Assembly: GCA_020831635.1 (NCBI GenBank)
Contig: JAFIGC010000008.1
Span: 1 to 64,000 of the forward strand
DNA: 64,000 nt
Direction: 5' to 3'
Source of the DNA: Verrucomicrobiota bacterium
Lineage (GTDB): Bacteria; Verrucomicrobiota; Kiritimatiellia; SS1-B-03-39; UBA6053
The first letter of the stretch is position 1. The number at the start of each line of letters is the position of its first letter. The notes under the pieces are model-generated. The model did no database searches. It saw only the letters and a list, made by a program, of their open reading frames with translations, and was not told the origin of the DNA. Made by a program: the position numbers and the translations under genes. Positions 16,545 to 27,053 of this stretch are shown here, piece by piece.

Positions 16545-17570
16545 ATGCCAGCCTCCATCAAAGAGATTGCCAAAATGACCGGATATTCCGCTCAAACCGT
16601 GAGTCGGGTCCTGAACAACAATGGAGCGGGACATCGCAAATCGACCTGCGATGAGATTCTCAAAGTGGCGGAGTCCATGGGATATCGTCCCAACGCGTTG
16701 GCGCGGGCCATGGTGCTGGGAAAATTCGGCAGCATCGGTTTGCTGCTGAGCACCAATGCGGGCCGAAGTTATTTGCCCTCTTCTCTTCTGACCAGCATCC
16801 ACGACACCCTCGCGGACCAAAACCTGCATCTGACCATCGGCCGTTTACCCGATGAAAAATTGGTCGACTCCGATTACATGCCCAAAATGCTGAGGGAATG
16901 GACATGTGACGGGTTTCTCATCAACTACACCGATCACGCCCCCAAAGAGATGACCGACTTGATCCACCGCAGTCGGCTCCCTTCCATCTGGATTAACAAC
17001 AAGCGGGAAGATGACTGCGTGCACCCGGATGATTTTGGCGGGGGAAAACTGGCCGTCGAGTACCTGCGCACCCAAGGGCACACCCGCATAGCCTACCTGC
17101 ACTACCGCTGGGGAGAGAGTCTGGAGGACGCCCATTACAGTGTGGTGGACCGAATGGAGGGCTACAAGGCTGGCATGCGGGAGGCCGGTTTGGATCCTTG
17201 GATACTGACCAAGGGGCACAAAATCCATCAGGAAGCCCGTGTGGAGACCTGCAAGGAATGGCTTGTCCTGCCCGACCGCCCCACCGCGGTCATCACCTAT
17301 ACCAGCCCGGAGTACATACAGATCGCCGGGTTGGAATTGGGGATGAAATGGGAGGAGATCCCGCAGGTACTGAGTTTTTCAGATCGACCGGTGAGCATTG
17401 CGGGACGCCCGCAGACCATTGTTTATCTGGACCAATACCTCCTGGGCCGCGCGGCGGTAGAGAGCCTATTGGAAAAAACCCTGAACCCGGAACAAAAACT
17501 CGCTCCAAAGAAAATTGAGTATTGCGTCAATATCGGTCCGGATAAAGTGTTCCGCCTACCCCCCTCCTGA
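16545..17570 (+). CDS. LacI-family transcriptional regulator
   Basis: 341 residues with the canonical N-terminal helix-turn-helix (ASIKEIAKMTGYSAQTVSRVLN, residues 2-24), the hinge GYRPNALARAM near 46-56, and a periplasmic-binding-protein-like sensor domain (GSIGLLLSTNAGRSY, WTCDGFLINYTDH, HTRIAYLHYRWGESL). LacI-family proteins with this type of recognition helix commonly bind palindromes centred on CG, matching the TGTTAACGTTAACA-like sites in this window. It is the only LacI-type gene here and is divergent from the propeller/phosphotransferase operon. The effector is unknown; a uronic acid or oligosaccharide is the natural guess from context. Confidence 0.92.
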   Translation: MPASIKEIAKMTGYSAQTVSRVLNNNGAGHRKSTCDEILKVAESMGYRPNALARAMVLGKFGSIGLLLSTNAGRSYLPSSLLTSIHDTLADQNLHLTIGRLPDEKLVDSDYMPKMLREWTCDGFLINYTDHAPKEMTDLIHRSRLPSIWINNKREDDCVHPDDFGGGKLAVEYLRTQGHTRIAYLHYRWGESLEDAHYSVVDRMEGYKAGMREAGLDPWILTKGHKIHQEARVETCKEWLVLPDRPTAVITYTSPEYIQIAGLELGMKWEEIPQVLSFSDRPVSIAGRPQTIVYLDQYLLGRAAVESLLEKTLNPEQKLAPKKIEYCVNIGPDKVFRLPPS

Positions 17571-17601
17571 ATAGACGGGTCTACTCCAAACGAGTACTTG
17601 G

Positions 17602-18612
17602 TTAGGGTGTGGCTCCATGCTTGAATGCTTCGGGTTGCAACAATTCGAATACAGACGGCATCTTGCCATCCACCTTGAATAGCGACCAATGCGTCACAAA
17701 ACGGGCCGGACGGTTTGGGGTCAAGCGAACAGCGGGCGACATTAATTCGAGTTCCACGTAATTATCCTCTTCGCGACCCTGATGATAGATTTCCACGGGA
17801 GGGGTCTGGAACGCCGGGTCCGCGATCAACGCCCCTTCCCGCAATGTGCCGCGTTGAATCCACAACGTGTCGCCCCACCTTGCGGCCAGGGCGGTTTGAG
17901 GACTGTCAAACGAGACCTTGGTGGCCCCCAACGGCTGAAACCCGACCCCCAACAAACCGGGCGTCAGCCTGAAAATCGGCATGGAAGACTGACGTTGGTT
18001 GGTATATCGAAATCCTTCGGACGCCTCGTTTCCGGGATCCCGCAACACATACGCTTGGTCAGGTGGATTCACTTGGGCAACGGACCACACCGCCAGTGCC
18101 TCCGCGGTTTCATCGGTTTTCTCCAGGGTCTGGGTGATTTCCAGTGAGCCCTCCCCAGCGTACCGATACCTGCGGACCACCCGAAGCGCGAACCCTTCCC
18201 AGGCGGGGCCCTCCGTGACCAGGCTGCGTCCCTCATCCTCCACCCGCGCCATGTGAGGTTCCGACATCCAGCTCGGACGCGGCGGCCAGCGGCGTTCGCT
18301 GTATTGCCCCCAAATTTCATGCGGGCCCACCAGCGTTTTGTCCCCGCCCCAGTTGACAAACCCTTCGCGCGGGGATGTCGCGTCCAACCCGGACGCATTC
18401 CAGATCAGGTTTTCTCCCTCCATCCATCCGTAGAACATCACCCGCCCGGCGAGTTCCGGCACAATAACCGCGCGGGTGAGGCCATCCGTGATTTCATAGG
18501 CGGGAAAACCCAGATACACGGTTTGGAAAATCCCCCCCGATTCCGCCAAAATGCGGAAGGGTTGCGTGAGCAAAACGAGACAACACAAGGCGGGAACGAA
18601 TCCGTGCTTCAC
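17602..18612 (-). CDS. DUF4380 secreted protein
   Basis: 336 residues starting at GTG 18612, which overlaps the upstream stop (GTGA). This start gives a clean signal peptide (KHGFVPALCCLVLLTQPFRILA); the longer ORF beginning at 18762 runs back into the metallophosphoesterase gene. The body shows the DUF4380 pattern seen in aldose-epimerase-like beta-sandwich proteins (TRAVIVPELAGRVMFYGW, NWGGDKTLVGPHEIWG, SLEITQTLEKTDE). Function is unknown; a sugar-binding role would fit the fold. It is last in the nine-gene operon and converges on the LacI gene with a 31-bp gap. Confidence 0.72.
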   Translation of the reverse strand: MKHGFVPALCCLVLLTQPFRILAESGGIFQTVYLGFPAYEITDGLTRAVIVPELAGRVMFYGWMEGENLIWNASGLDATSPREGFVNWGGDKTLVGPHEIWGQYSERRWPPRPSWMSEPHMARVEDEGRSLVTEGPAWEGFALRVVRRYRYAGEGSLEITQTLEKTDETAEALAVWSVAQVNPPDQAYVLRDPGNEASEGFRYTNQRQSSMPIFRLTPGLLGVGFQPLGATKVSFDSPQTALAARWGDTLWIQRGTLREGALIADPAFQTPPVEIYHQGREEDNYVELELMSPAVRLTPNRPARFVTHWSLFKVDGKMPSVFELLQPEAFKHGATP

Positions 18613-20636
18613 GAGACCTCCAATTCGCAGGGTTTGGGTGAGGACGAGCTGGGACACCAAAAGGATTGGTCCAAAGAAATTCCATCCAGGCTCAAAGCTT
18701 CCCATCGCACTTCTTCCGGCGTGACCCGTAGCAAACCGAAATGATGGGCGGGCACATTGCAAACCGAGAACGGGTTCTGTATTTTGCCCTCAATCGGCTG
18801 ATAAACACGGCCGCCTCCTCCCGCGGAAATGATTGACGTGAGTCCGCCGGGGAATTCGGAGCGCTCGTACCCGTGTTCGTGTCCGTGAAACATGGCGGTG
18901 ACCCGATGTTGGACCGCCAGGGGAAGTATGTATTGACGGCAGGCGCGCATGGCCGCTTCAAGTGGCAGACCATCGGCGGCCAGTTGCCCATGACCGGCGG
19001 AGGAATAGGCGGGATAATGATTGGCCAGAAAAATGAACGGCGTGGAAGCATTTTTGAGCGTCTGATCCAGCCAACGGTGCCCTTCACTTTCCGGTGCCCA
19101 GTCCAGCGCGCCATCAATGCCGATCCAGGTGGCCACACCCAGGGTGAGCGCCCAATTCGGCGTTCCCGACGGGGAGAGGAACAAGTGATCAAAAAGAACG
19201 GAATCATCTTCGTGGTTTCCCCGTACAGCCAGGGTGGGCGTTGTGCGGAAGAGGTCGGGCACACGTCCAAAACATTCCGAATCCCATCGGCAATCCTCCC
19301 GTCCGTTGGAAGTCAGATCTCCGAGTAACAGCAAGATATCCGGGCGTTGATCCGCGAGCGCGGCCATCACCCGTTCAAAACGTTCAGGACTGGGACTGGG
19401 ATCTCCGACCACGCCCACCGTATAACCGGATTCAGGAGAAATCGTACGCAACCGCCCTTGGACAAGCTCCCTTCCCTCCACATTCCGCGCGGGGCCTTCC
19501 CCGGCGCGCAGGCGGTAGCCAATTTTTTGCCCGGGGCGGAAGTCCCCGACGCTGAAACCGTGTAACACCCCCGGGGGGGACTCCACGCGAATTCCCCCCT
19601 CCACCTCCAACACCACCGGGAGGATTCCCGTGGTGCGACAAGCAAGGGTGAAAGTATGCTCATCCGCCCACCCGAGCACAGGGCCCGTTTGCAAGGTGAC
19701 ATCCTCCGCCCGAAAAGCCGTGAGGTCGGAGGGAAGCTGTATGTCCGGAAGTTCTCCGCTCCGGCAGAACCTCCGCAACGCCAGGGTATGGAGCACATCG
19801 AAGGCCTTCTTGCCCGCCCACTCACGGGTAAGCCGGTTGGCACCGTTCCGAAGAAGTTTCGCGGGAATGCCGGACCAATCCCGATAGCGCATGTCTGCAA
19901 GCGGACGCGCCAAAGACCGACCATTCAACTGCGGGGGATGGTCTCCGGCGTTCACCAACGTAAGAGAAGTGAAGCGTTCCGGATCCGTTACCTCAAACAA
20001 CCGCCTGGCACTGAACCGAAGCCTTTCGGGGGGCGTTCCTTTTTCTTTCACCGTGGCTTCACTGACCACCCGCCATCCGGTGGAACCGGCCAAAATCCGC
20101 GCACCCACCAGATGCCATCCAGGATCAAGAGACACCGAATATAAATGCGCCACATCCTGAAGCTGGAAATGATTGCCCTTTTGCAGCGTATCTCCCAGTG
20201 GCCGCCCATCCATCCACCATTGCATCCACCAGTCCGCACCCGCATGGATGCTCAAGCGCCTTGCTTCATCCAGATGAAAGCGACCGAAGACATAGGCGGC
20301 GGAGCCTGCCACCCCATCGCCAAAGATCCGCGACAAATCCAACACGCCATTGGCATCCGGCGCCACATCTCTCCCGGGGAGTTCTTTGTTTTGGACGTGG
20401 ATCGACTCCGGCCAGTCGCTTGAAGCCGGGTCCACTTCCAAGAGGCAGGGCTCCATCGTCCATGGCCCATGAGCCACAAACTTGCCATATAGTCGCCAGG
20501 AAACGGGCCAACCTGAAAACTGCCGCCAAGCCCCCGGCAGATCCCGGCAGCAGTCCAGCGGGTCCGCAAACCATTCCCCGGAAGCTCCCCCCCGGATCAG
20601 TTGGTATTCCCACGCACTGTTTTTAATCAGATTCAA
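18609..20636 (-). CDS. Calcineurin-like metallophosphoesterase with N-terminal sandwich domains
   Basis: 675 residues. Residues 1-400 are beta-rich and unrecognised, with a carbohydrate-binding-like feel (WMQWWMDGRPLGDT, HLVGARILAGSTGW). The C-terminal 260 residues carry metallophosphoesterase motifs in order: GDPSPSPERF, LLLLGDLTSNG, VRGNHED, LANHYPAYSS and FHGHEHGYER, which together bind two metals. The first motif has GDPSPS where purple-acid-phosphatase relatives have GDxG/GDxH, a small divergence. No signal peptide is obvious at the ATG, though purple-acid-type relatives are usually exported. It overlaps the preceding gene by 14 bases. Its substrate is not predictable. Confidence 0.77.
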   Translation of the reverse strand: MNLIKNSAWEYQLIRGGASGEWFADPLDCCRDLPGAWRQFSGWPVSWRLYGKFVAHGPWTMEPCLLEVDPASSDWPESIHVQNKELPGRDVAPDANGVLDLSRIFGDGVAGSAAYVFGRFHLDEARRLSIHAGADWWMQWWMDGRPLGDTLQKGNHFQLQDVAHLYSVSLDPGWHLVGARILAGSTGWRVVSEATVKEKGTPPERLRFSARRLFEVTDPERFTSLTLVNAGDHPPQLNGRSLARPLADMRYRDWSGIPAKLLRNGANRLTREWAGKKAFDVLHTLALRRFCRSGELPDIQLPSDLTAFRAEDVTLQTGPVLGWADEHTFTLACRTTGILPVVLEVEGGIRVESPPGVLHGFSVGDFRPGQKIGYRLRAGEGPARNVEGRELVQGRLRTISPESGYTVGVVGDPSPSPERFERVMAALADQRPDILLLLGDLTSNGREDCRWDSECFGRVPDLFRTTPTLAVRGNHEDDSVLFDHLFLSPSGTPNWALTLGVATWIGIDGALDWAPESEGHRWLDQTLKNASTPFIFLANHYPAYSSAGHGQLAADGLPLEAAMRACRQYILPLAVQHRVTAMFHGHEHGYERSEFPGGLTSIISAGGGGRVYQPIEGKIQNPFSVCNVPAHHFGLLRVTPEEVRWEALSLDGISLDQSFWCPSSSSPKPCELEVS

Positions 20637-23055
20637 TGGAATTCCTTTTCAGTTCAATCACAAAAACCGGCTGGGTGTTGGGGATTTGCAGCCCCCCCTC
20701 CTCCAGACGACCGCTCGCAATCGGTTGCATGTGCCAATCATAGAAGGTGTAGCGCATGCCTTTGAGCGCCGGCGAGCGGATGAGGCCGCCCACCCGCGCA
20801 TGCAATACGGGAAGTTCCCCCCTCACGGTTGGGTTTTCCGAATCGCCCAGAGAGAAACCGGTGTTGAAACTGGTGCTCACCAGGGACAGCGAAATGTGAG
20901 AGGCTTCGGCAAAGGGCTTTCCGTCCAGGCTGTGCATGGCGAAGGAAATATATTTACTCTCCTCGGTGATCGGCTCGAAGATCCCTTCGTCATTGCGGAT
21001 TTCAACATCCGTGAGGCTCACGCCGTTCTCAAATTCCAGCCGATGGCCCACCCGGTTCAATAGACCGGTGAAGGCAACCGCAGCCGGCGCGTCGAAGCGA
21101 AGAAATCCGTTTTCCCAATCAAAAATCATCTCGTCGGTGGGTCGGTACGGATTATGGGAAATCCGGTCGGCGTTGGAAATGTGAGGCCCGAGGATCGCAT
21201 CTTCCCGCAGGTTGGGATCAATCCAAAGTCTCACGCCATGTTCATAAGTGGTGGGGAGCATCGCCATTCCCTTTTTACCATAGCTCCGACCGTAGGGCAT
21301 GGTGTCGGGGTCATATAGGGACTGGGCGCCGTAGAGGAAGATCGTGGGCCGGGGGGCGGGTTGCAGGAGACCGGAGCGGAACATATGTCCGGCGGCGCGC
21401 ATCATGGAACTTTGCACCTCGTCGTAGGTGTAGTGATACCCCTGGGGATGCCCTCCGGTGCTAATATCCATGGGTTTGTCAAAGGGGCGGTCTTCCAGGG
21501 CGACCTGATGCAGGCTGTTGTCGCCAAAATAATGCCAGCAGACGAAGTCCCAGTCTTGAATCATGGCCAACGCGGCGAGGCGCAGGGGGTAATCGGCACG
21601 GTATTTGGCGGGCTGTTGAATTTGGGTCTCGTAGACCAGATATGGCATGCCTGGGGCTCGGTTATGTTCAAGCCAAGGAACTCCCTGTGCAATCCCCGGG
21701 GGTTTGAGAAGCCAGTTGTTCCAACGACCCTCGTTGGGTTCCACGGCACGGGCTTCCAACTCCGCAAGCCGACGGCCCAATTCGTCGGTGGCCAGATCCA
21801 CATTGGCCCACCGATCCCGCCCCACCCCGTTCACATAGGCGTCATGCGCAATTGCCTCCCCGTGCTGGAGCATGTACTGCACTTGGATCCGATATCCGAT
21901 TCCGGTGTCGAGTATCACGGGCGCCCGGCGCGTGCTTCTTCCCAAGGGCTTGATGGCCGCCATTTCCTTCTGCTTGTGTTGGATCAACATTTCGGTGAGA
22001 AAACGGAGCACATCGCGGCCGCGCTGGTCGGAAAAATCCTCCCGGCTGTATTCCTGCTCAAGAGCCTCCAGGGCCGCGAGGGCGTGGGCGCCCGCATCGT
22101 TGATGCTGATCTGTGCCGGGGAGGGTTTGTCCATGGGTGCGAACAATACCGTGCCCTGATCCAGAGATTCCCCCGGGAGCAGGCCTTGCCACGCGGCGGC
22201 CAGTGCGGCCTCGTCTCCGTAAGTTTCCCGAAGAAAATCGTGCCAATGGTCAATCAACTGATTGCGGAAAAAAGCGGGGAGTTTTTGCCAGGAGCCACCC
22301 AGCATGCGGCGGATCCACCACTCCTCGTTGCTCAATTCCCAGACCGCGAACACCGGATCGTCCGCCCAACGCAATCCGGTATAGGGATTGTAGTGGTTGG
22401 CAACCCGTTGCATGCGTTGAATGCCGAGGGCTTGAATCCGCGGATCCCAAACCCGGGCGGGATGGTTGCGAATGCGCATACGCCCCCCGGCCTCTTCCAA
22501 GGCCGCAATCCAATCTCCGGCCGTCTCGGGATCCTCGATCACATCCACATCCCCGGGACGCGCGTCCCCCACTTGGTTCATCCCGGCCATCCAGACCTTG
22601 AATCCCCGATCCCCCGCACGCGCCAGGAAGTAATTCGCGTCATCCATCGCCGATCCGTCCCCGGGCACAAAATCGACATCCTCTCCTGAAAATCCGGCCC
22701 AAAGTCTCATGGCGTTAAAGCCCAAGTCATCAAAGCGGTCCAGCAGAATCTCCGTGCCTTTTCGAGCCGTTTCCACCTTGCGGGCCACTTCCTCCGGGTT
22801 GTCCTCGGGAAGCGCCCCGGCATTCGGGTACAAACGCCCGATCACCGCCCAATACCTCTGGCGTTCCCCTTCACTCCACAACTGCCCATCCCGAACCGTG
22901 ACATAGCGCTCTTCGGGGATCGACGCGGGATCGACAGGCGCGACTTTGGGTTCCATCGCCAACAAGAAAGGTCCAATCATCATTGCGGTCATCGCGGCCA
23001 TCGGAAGCAACTGTTTGAAGTTGAACGCATCGAATATGTTTCGTTTGAGTTTCAT
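20623..23055 (-). CDS. Clan GH-A-like glycoside hydrolase, secreted
   Basis: 810 residues. The N-terminus has a hydrophobic stretch (LPMAAMTAMMIGPFLLAM) consistent with export. Residues 45-500 resemble a (beta/alpha)8 cellulase/mannanase barrel: GFNAMRLWAGFSGED, the strand-4 signature FAVWELSNEEWW with the predicted acid/base Glu near 240, and PYLVYETQIQQP with a candidate nucleophile near 474. A C-terminal beta domain follows (AAVAFTGLLNRVG, ISLSLVSTSFN). Clan GH-A enzymes retain configuration using two glutamates. Family and substrate cannot be fixed by eye. It overlaps the next gene by 14 bases and follows the FG-GAP gene by 19 bases. Confidence 0.75.
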   Translation of the reverse strand: MKLKRNIFDAFNFKQLLPMAAMTAMMIGPFLLAMEPKVAPVDPASIPEERYVTVRDGQLWSEGERQRYWAVIGRLYPNAGALPEDNPEEVARKVETARKGTEILLDRFDDLGFNAMRLWAGFSGEDVDFVPGDGSAMDDANYFLARAGDRGFKVWMAGMNQVGDARPGDVDVIEDPETAGDWIAALEEAGGRMRIRNHPARVWDPRIQALGIQRMQRVANHYNPYTGLRWADDPVFAVWELSNEEWWIRRMLGGSWQKLPAFFRNQLIDHWHDFLRETYGDEAALAAAWQGLLPGESLDQGTVLFAPMDKPSPAQISINDAGAHALAALEALEQEYSREDFSDQRGRDVLRFLTEMLIQHKQKEMAAIKPLGRSTRRAPVILDTGIGYRIQVQYMLQHGEAIAHDAYVNGVGRDRWANVDLATDELGRRLAELEARAVEPNEGRWNNWLLKPPGIAQGVPWLEHNRAPGMPYLVYETQIQQPAKYRADYPLRLAALAMIQDWDFVCWHYFGDNSLHQVALEDRPFDKPMDISTGGHPQGYHYTYDEVQSSMMRAAGHMFRSGLLQPAPRPTIFLYGAQSLYDPDTMPYGRSYGKKGMAMLPTTYEHGVRLWIDPNLREDAILGPHISNADRISHNPYRPTDEMIFDWENGFLRFDAPAAVAFTGLLNRVGHRLEFENGVSLTDVEIRNDEGIFEPITEESKYISFAMHSLDGKPFAEASHISLSLVSTSFNTGFSLGDSENPTVRGELPVLHARVGGLIRSPALKGMRYTFYDWHMQPIASGRLEEGGLQIPNTQPVFVIELKRNSIESD

Positions 23056-23074
23056 AAATTTACATTTCCCGCAT

Positions 23075-25024
23075 TTACCGCGCTTGAATTCTCAGGGTTT
23101 GATGGCGGGGCCCCTCGGGGGCGAGATCCACCGGACGGGAGGTTTGCTCCCCGTGGGAAAAAGTCACATCCACCCGATGCGGTCCGGGTTCCCGGACCGT
23201 GAAAATCACTTGTTGCGGCCCGCTGGAGCCCACGTTCACATTTCCTGCGATCTGCCGCGCGGCCACCAAGGTGTCCGACGCATCAAAGAGACGTACCCAG
23301 GCCCCCGTCACCCCCAGCGGCGCGTCCAAAGCCACGGTCAGAGACCGGGAGGAAATGCGTTTGCGCTCATCCAGCACGGTGCCCGCCTCCGGCACGTCGG
23401 GACGGTGGGCCGGCGTCTCATTCGTCAGCAGCCAAAGGCTGCCGTCCCGTCCGCCCACAAGCAGGTCATTGGCGCCATCCCCGTTCACATCCCCGGCAGC
23501 CGCCCCGGTTTTCACCAGGTTGTTGTAAATATGACGGGGCCAGAGCCCGGACTCATACTTTTCAGGCATCATAAAGGAGGCATATCCGCGATTATTCAGA
23601 AAGAAATCCGGCGAACCGGATGTCCCGCTGAGTGAATAAATATCCAGGGTGCCGTCCATACTCAAATCCTCCACCAGTGCCGCGTACAGGCCCGGTACAT
23701 CGTCCTGAATCTCATTGCCGTAGCGGGTGATATCCACGAGGCGTCCATCCTGGTTTTCCAACAGCCATTTCGTATCGTCCACCAACACATACACCGCGTT
23801 TCGACCGGGATCCACCACGGGGGCCATGGAGGCGGTGGCAAATTCAAACTCGTCAAATTCTCCGCCCAACGTTTGCGAATCAAATCCCTCCGCTCCATTC
23901 AGCAAGAGATATCCGGGGCCACTGAGCCAGAGGATATCGGTGCGGCCATCACCGCTCCAGTCGCCCAACTCAAAATATCCGCCGGCTCCTTCCAAATTGA
24001 CCACTCCCAACGCTTCGGCGCGCTCGAGAAAGGTCTCGCCCTCCACGTCATCCGCAAAAGAATTGAAATACAGTCTCAATCCACCTTCTTTGAGGGACAC
24101 CACCACATCGGGAAAACCGTTGGCATTCAAATCGGCAAACGCCGCGCTGCGCACCCCCGCCGGATCCACGTCGAGAAGATCGCTTTTCTCAAAAACCCCC
24201 TGATCGTTCTGCAGGAAAATCACCCCGTCAAGCAACAGATCCGCACGACCATTGCCCTGGACGTCCGCCAAGGACACGGACCGGAAACCCACCTCTCCGA
24301 CCCCAAGGGCTTCGCTTTTTTCCTCGAATTCACCCTCCTCGGTCTGGAGATACACCCGGGATCCGGCCCCGCTGGTGGCAATCAGGTCGAGCCGTCCATT
24401 TCCATTCACGTCAAAGATCGCCACCCCGCCCACCGGGGCCTCGAGTTGATCGATTTTGCGGTCGGAAAACCGGGTGAAGGGGGTTGCGGGGTAATAGGCC
24501 CGGTCCGTCGCCAGATCCCGTGCCATTTGCCATAACATGGCCGTCTGCCCATTAAAGACCGCAAACATGATGTCCTCGCTCCCCGGATCCACCCCCTCGT
24601 CCGCGTTGCCCTGCAGTTCCCATTGCTCCGGAGACGCGTCCGTTCCCATCTGCGCCTTGTGCCAACTGCCGCCCCCGACGTAATAGAGCACCCGATTTTG
24701 CATGCGACGCCCGCCCCGTCCGGCAAAGACCACGATGGACTGGTCTTTCTGCAGGGAGAGAATCTCGGTCAAATGCCCCCGATCCCCGGTGGTCATCGTG
24801 ACCCGTTCATAGGGAAGTTCACCCTTGGAAAATTCATCAATCCGAAAGACCACCCGCATCTCGCGGGCATCCACCTCTTCGATGGTGGCCTTGAACACAT
24901 GGGAATACAGATCATGGAGATGACGGGGTTGCATGGCCGGATTGATCACCGCATGGAGCCGGGGCGAAATAATCGAAAAGACAGTCAATAGAGGCAGAAT
25001 TCGAAACAGGTTGTTTTTTTTCAT
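23075..25024 (-). CDS. Secreted FG-GAP/VCBS-repeat protein
   Basis: 649 residues with a signal peptide (FRILPLLTVFSIISPRLHA). It has a run of FG-GAP/VCBS blades containing calcium-binding D-x-N/D-G-x-x-D-L motifs (VAIFDVNGNGRLDLI, SLADVQGNGRADLLL, FADLNANGFPDVVV, LGDWSGDGRTDILWL, AAGDVNGDGANDLLVGG). These form an integrin-like propeller often used in cell-surface binding. A C-terminal Ig-like region follows (VTGAWVRLFDASDTLVAAR). It lies between the SDR and glycosidase genes in the long operon, suggesting a surface or periplasmic partner in polysaccharide handling. It is intact. Confidence 0.8.
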   Translation of the reverse strand: MKKNNLFRILPLLTVFSIISPRLHAVINPAMQPRHLHDLYSHVFKATIEEVDAREMRVVFRIDEFSKGELPYERVTMTTGDRGHLTEILSLQKDQSIVVFAGRGGRRMQNRVLYYVGGGSWHKAQMGTDASPEQWELQGNADEGVDPGSEDIMFAVFNGQTAMLWQMARDLATDRAYYPATPFTRFSDRKIDQLEAPVGGVAIFDVNGNGRLDLIATSGAGSRVYLQTEEGEFEEKSEALGVGEVGFRSVSLADVQGNGRADLLLDGVIFLQNDQGVFEKSDLLDVDPAGVRSAAFADLNANGFPDVVVSLKEGGLRLYFNSFADDVEGETFLERAEALGVVNLEGAGGYFELGDWSGDGRTDILWLSGPGYLLLNGAEGFDSQTLGGEFDEFEFATASMAPVVDPGRNAVYVLVDDTKWLLENQDGRLVDITRYGNEIQDDVPGLYAALVEDLSMDGTLDIYSLSGTSGSPDFFLNNRGYASFMMPEKYESGLWPRHIYNNLVKTGAAAGDVNGDGANDLLVGGRDGSLWLLTNETPAHRPDVPEAGTVLDERKRISSRSLTVALDAPLGVTGAWVRLFDASDTLVAARQIAGNVNVGSSGPQQVIFTVREPGPHRVDVTFSHGEQTSRPVDLAPEGPRHQTLRIQAR

Positions 25025-25074
25025 GGAAGGGCTCTTGGTTGGAATGTTGAAAAAAGGTGATGAGAATATTTACA

Positions 25075-25845
25075 TCAAAAACCGGAGGATGCACCCCCAT
25101 CCACGGGCAAGGTGATTCCGGTGATAAATTTTGCCGCGGGGGAGGAAAGATATACCGCCGCGTGGCCGATGTCATCCGGGTCGCCGAAGCGGGCCAGATG
25201 GGTGCGTTGCAAAATCCGCTGTTCGCGGGCGGGATCCCCGGAAAGGGCCTGGCGCAACATGGGGCTTTCAATCCAGCCGGGGGCAATTCCGTTCACGCGC
25301 ACCCCCAGAGGCGCGAACTCGCTGGAGTACGCGCGCACCATGCCCAGCAGGGCCGATTTGGCGGCGGTGTAGGCAATCACCCGCGGCATGCCCATCAGCG
25401 CCGTCATGGAACAGATCAGCAGGATGCTCCCCTCCCCCCGCTCTTGCATCGATGGAGCCAAGCCGCTTATCAAGGCGTGCGCGCCGGTCACATGGGTGCG
25501 CAAAACGGTCTCCAACTCATCCATGGAGGTGTTCACCGCGTCTTTTTTCAAATGAACCCCGGCGTTGCTCACCAAAATATCCACGCCCCCATGGGCGTCG
25601 AGGACACCGGCGACCAAGGAGGCGATGGACACCTCGTTTTGAAGGTCCGCCGTGAACCAGACCGAGCTCCCGCCAAGGGCTTCCGCGGTCTGACGCAAAG
25701 GTTCCTCGCGTCGTCCCACCAGAATCACCTTCGCGCCCGCGCGCACAAAACAGGCGGCCATGCCCGCGCCCAGTCCGGTGCCGCCACCTGTGATAAGTGC
25801 GGTTTTTCCTTTCAAATCAAAGGCGGTTTGCGTCTCGTTTAACAT
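25075..25845 (-). CDS. Short-chain dehydrogenase/reductase
   Basis: 256 residues of a classical SDR. The Rossmann motif is TGGGTGLG (residues 19-26), followed by NAG after DILVSNAG, the catalytic Ser in [12 protein letters not shown] and the YTAAKSA Tyr/Lys pair. PGWIESPM and a GxxLPVDGG C-terminus complete the family pattern. VGRREEP after the second strand suggests NADP or NAD; this is not decisive. In the operon it probably interconverts a hydroxy acid and keto acid beside the UxaA-type dehydratase, for example a uronate/aldonate oxidoreductase step. It overlaps the dehydratase large-subunit gene by seven bases. Confidence 0.88.
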   Translation of the reverse strand: MLNETQTAFDLKGKTALITGGGTGLGAGMAACFVRAGAKVILVGRREEPLRQTAEALGGSSVWFTADLQNEVSIASLVAGVLDAHGGVDILVSNAGVHLKKDAVNTSMDELETVLRTHVTGAHALISGLAPSMQERGEGSILLICSMTALMGMPRVIAYTAAKSALLGMVRAYSSEFAPLGVRVNGIAPGWIESPMLRQALSGDPAREQRILQRTHLARFGDPDDIGHAAVYLSSPAAKFITGITLPVDGGASSGF

Positions 25846-27053
25846 TTGGGGTCTCCGTCGTCCTTGCGGGAGGACGCGTGCTGGTGTTTATAGGGAATTA
25901 GATATTCGTGGTGCCCAAACGCCTCGGGTTTGCTGGGTTCGCCGGCGGCCACTCGACACAACAGCTCCACCAGCCGCCGCCCCTCTCCGTCCAGACTGCC
26001 GCGTCCGTGCAGGGGACCGCTGGCATCGAAATCCATGTCCTCGGACATACGCCGGTAGGTGTCGGCATTGCCGGTCACCTTGATCAGCGGCGCGATCGGT
26101 GAGCCAATGACACTGCCCCGTCCGGTGATAAACAGCACCACATGGCAACCGCAGGACACCAGGGCGGTGATGCCCTCGGAGTCGTTGGGATTGGTGTAGC
26201 CAAACTGCATGAAATGCTCGTCCGGCACCGTGTCCAGCAGCCAGAGTCCGGGATGGGGCAGACGAGTGGAACTGGGAATCACCCCTTGAATCGGCTGACT
26301 GCCGCTTTTGGCAAAGGCCCCCAGACTTTTCTCCTCGATGGTGGTTAGTCCGCCCGCGAAATTTCCCGGCGAGGCGGAGTACTGCCGTACCGCGCGGCAG
26401 TAGGCCTCCGCCTTGTCGTAGCCCGCCGCAAGTTGTTCCCGGGCCTGTTCATGGACGCCCCGGGACACCATCAATTCTTTGAGCCCGATCATCTCCACCA
26501 GTTCTTCGAAGATCGCGGTGCCGCCTGCGTCCACCAACTGATCAAAACACCGGCCCACCACCGGATTGCCGGCCAAACCGGAGGTGCTGTCCGATCCCCC
26601 GCACTCCGCGCCCACCACCAGATCCGCCAACGACATCTCGCAGCGGGGGATCTGGAGCAAGGCTTCGCGGGTGGCGGCCAGCCATTCCTTCCCATGCAGA
26701 ATCGAGGAGCGGGTTCCCCCCAAATCCTGGACCAGAAAATGATGGGCCAACCGACCGCTTTTCCGCACATTGTCGGCAATTTTCTCCGCCTGGGTGTACT
26801 CGCAACCCAGACCGATACAGAGGACCGCCCCCACGTTGGGATGGGTGGCCAGACTCAGGAGCATCCGCACCGCATAGGGATTGTCGTAGCAACCATGAAA
26901 GCCGATGACCTGGGTGTCCGGTTCGTTGGCGGCCACCTTTTCGGCCACAAAACGGGAACACTCCACGGTGTAAACCACCAGGGTGAGATTGCGGATGCCT
27001 TTGCGTCCGTCCCTCCGGGGATATCCTAGCCAAATTGTGGGAACTTCAGTCAT
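25839..27053 (-). CDS. UxaA-family dehydratase, large (C-terminal-type) subunit
   Basis: 404 residues equivalent to the C-terminal two-thirds of altronate/galactarate dehydratase (UxaA/GarD). Supporting motifs are [59 protein letters not shown] and ISSTRLP-like [18 protein letters not shown]. These iron-dependent enzymes dehydrate sugar acids. The ATG at 27053 gives the family-typical start; the track start at 27221 lies inside the small-subunit gene. The two genes overlap by eight bases, so the enzyme is expressed as separate SAF and catalytic subunits, like SuyAB. Exact substrate (altronate, another aldonate, or sulfolactate) is not resolved; the uxaC remnant nearby favours a uronate route. 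Confidence 0.85.
   Translation of the reverse strand: MTEVPTIWLGYPRRDGRKGIRNLTLVVYTVECSRFVAEKVAANEPDTQVIGFHGCYDNPYAVRMLLSLATHPNVGAVLCIGLGCEYTQAEKIADNVRKSGRLAHHFLVQDLGGTRSSILHGKEWLAATREALLQIPRCEMSLADLVVGAECGGSDSTSGLAGNPVVGRCFDQLVDAGGTAIFEELVEMIGLKELMVSRGVHEQAREQLAAGYDKAEAYCRAVRQYSASPGNFAGGLTTIEEKSLGAFAKSGSQPIQGVIPSSTRLPHPGLWLLDTVPDEHFMQFGYTNPNDSEGITALVSCGCHVVLFITGRGSVIGSPIAPLIKVTGNADTYRRMSEDMDFDASGPLHGRGSLDGEGRRLVELLCRVAAGEPSKPEAFGHHEYLIPYKHQHASSRKDDGDPKC

Noticed and set aside
25060-25076. GAATATTTACATC-like stretch before the FG-GAP gene, partly resembling the operator
   Set aside because: It lacks the central CG and matches the consensus poorly; the gene lies inside the nine-gene operon.
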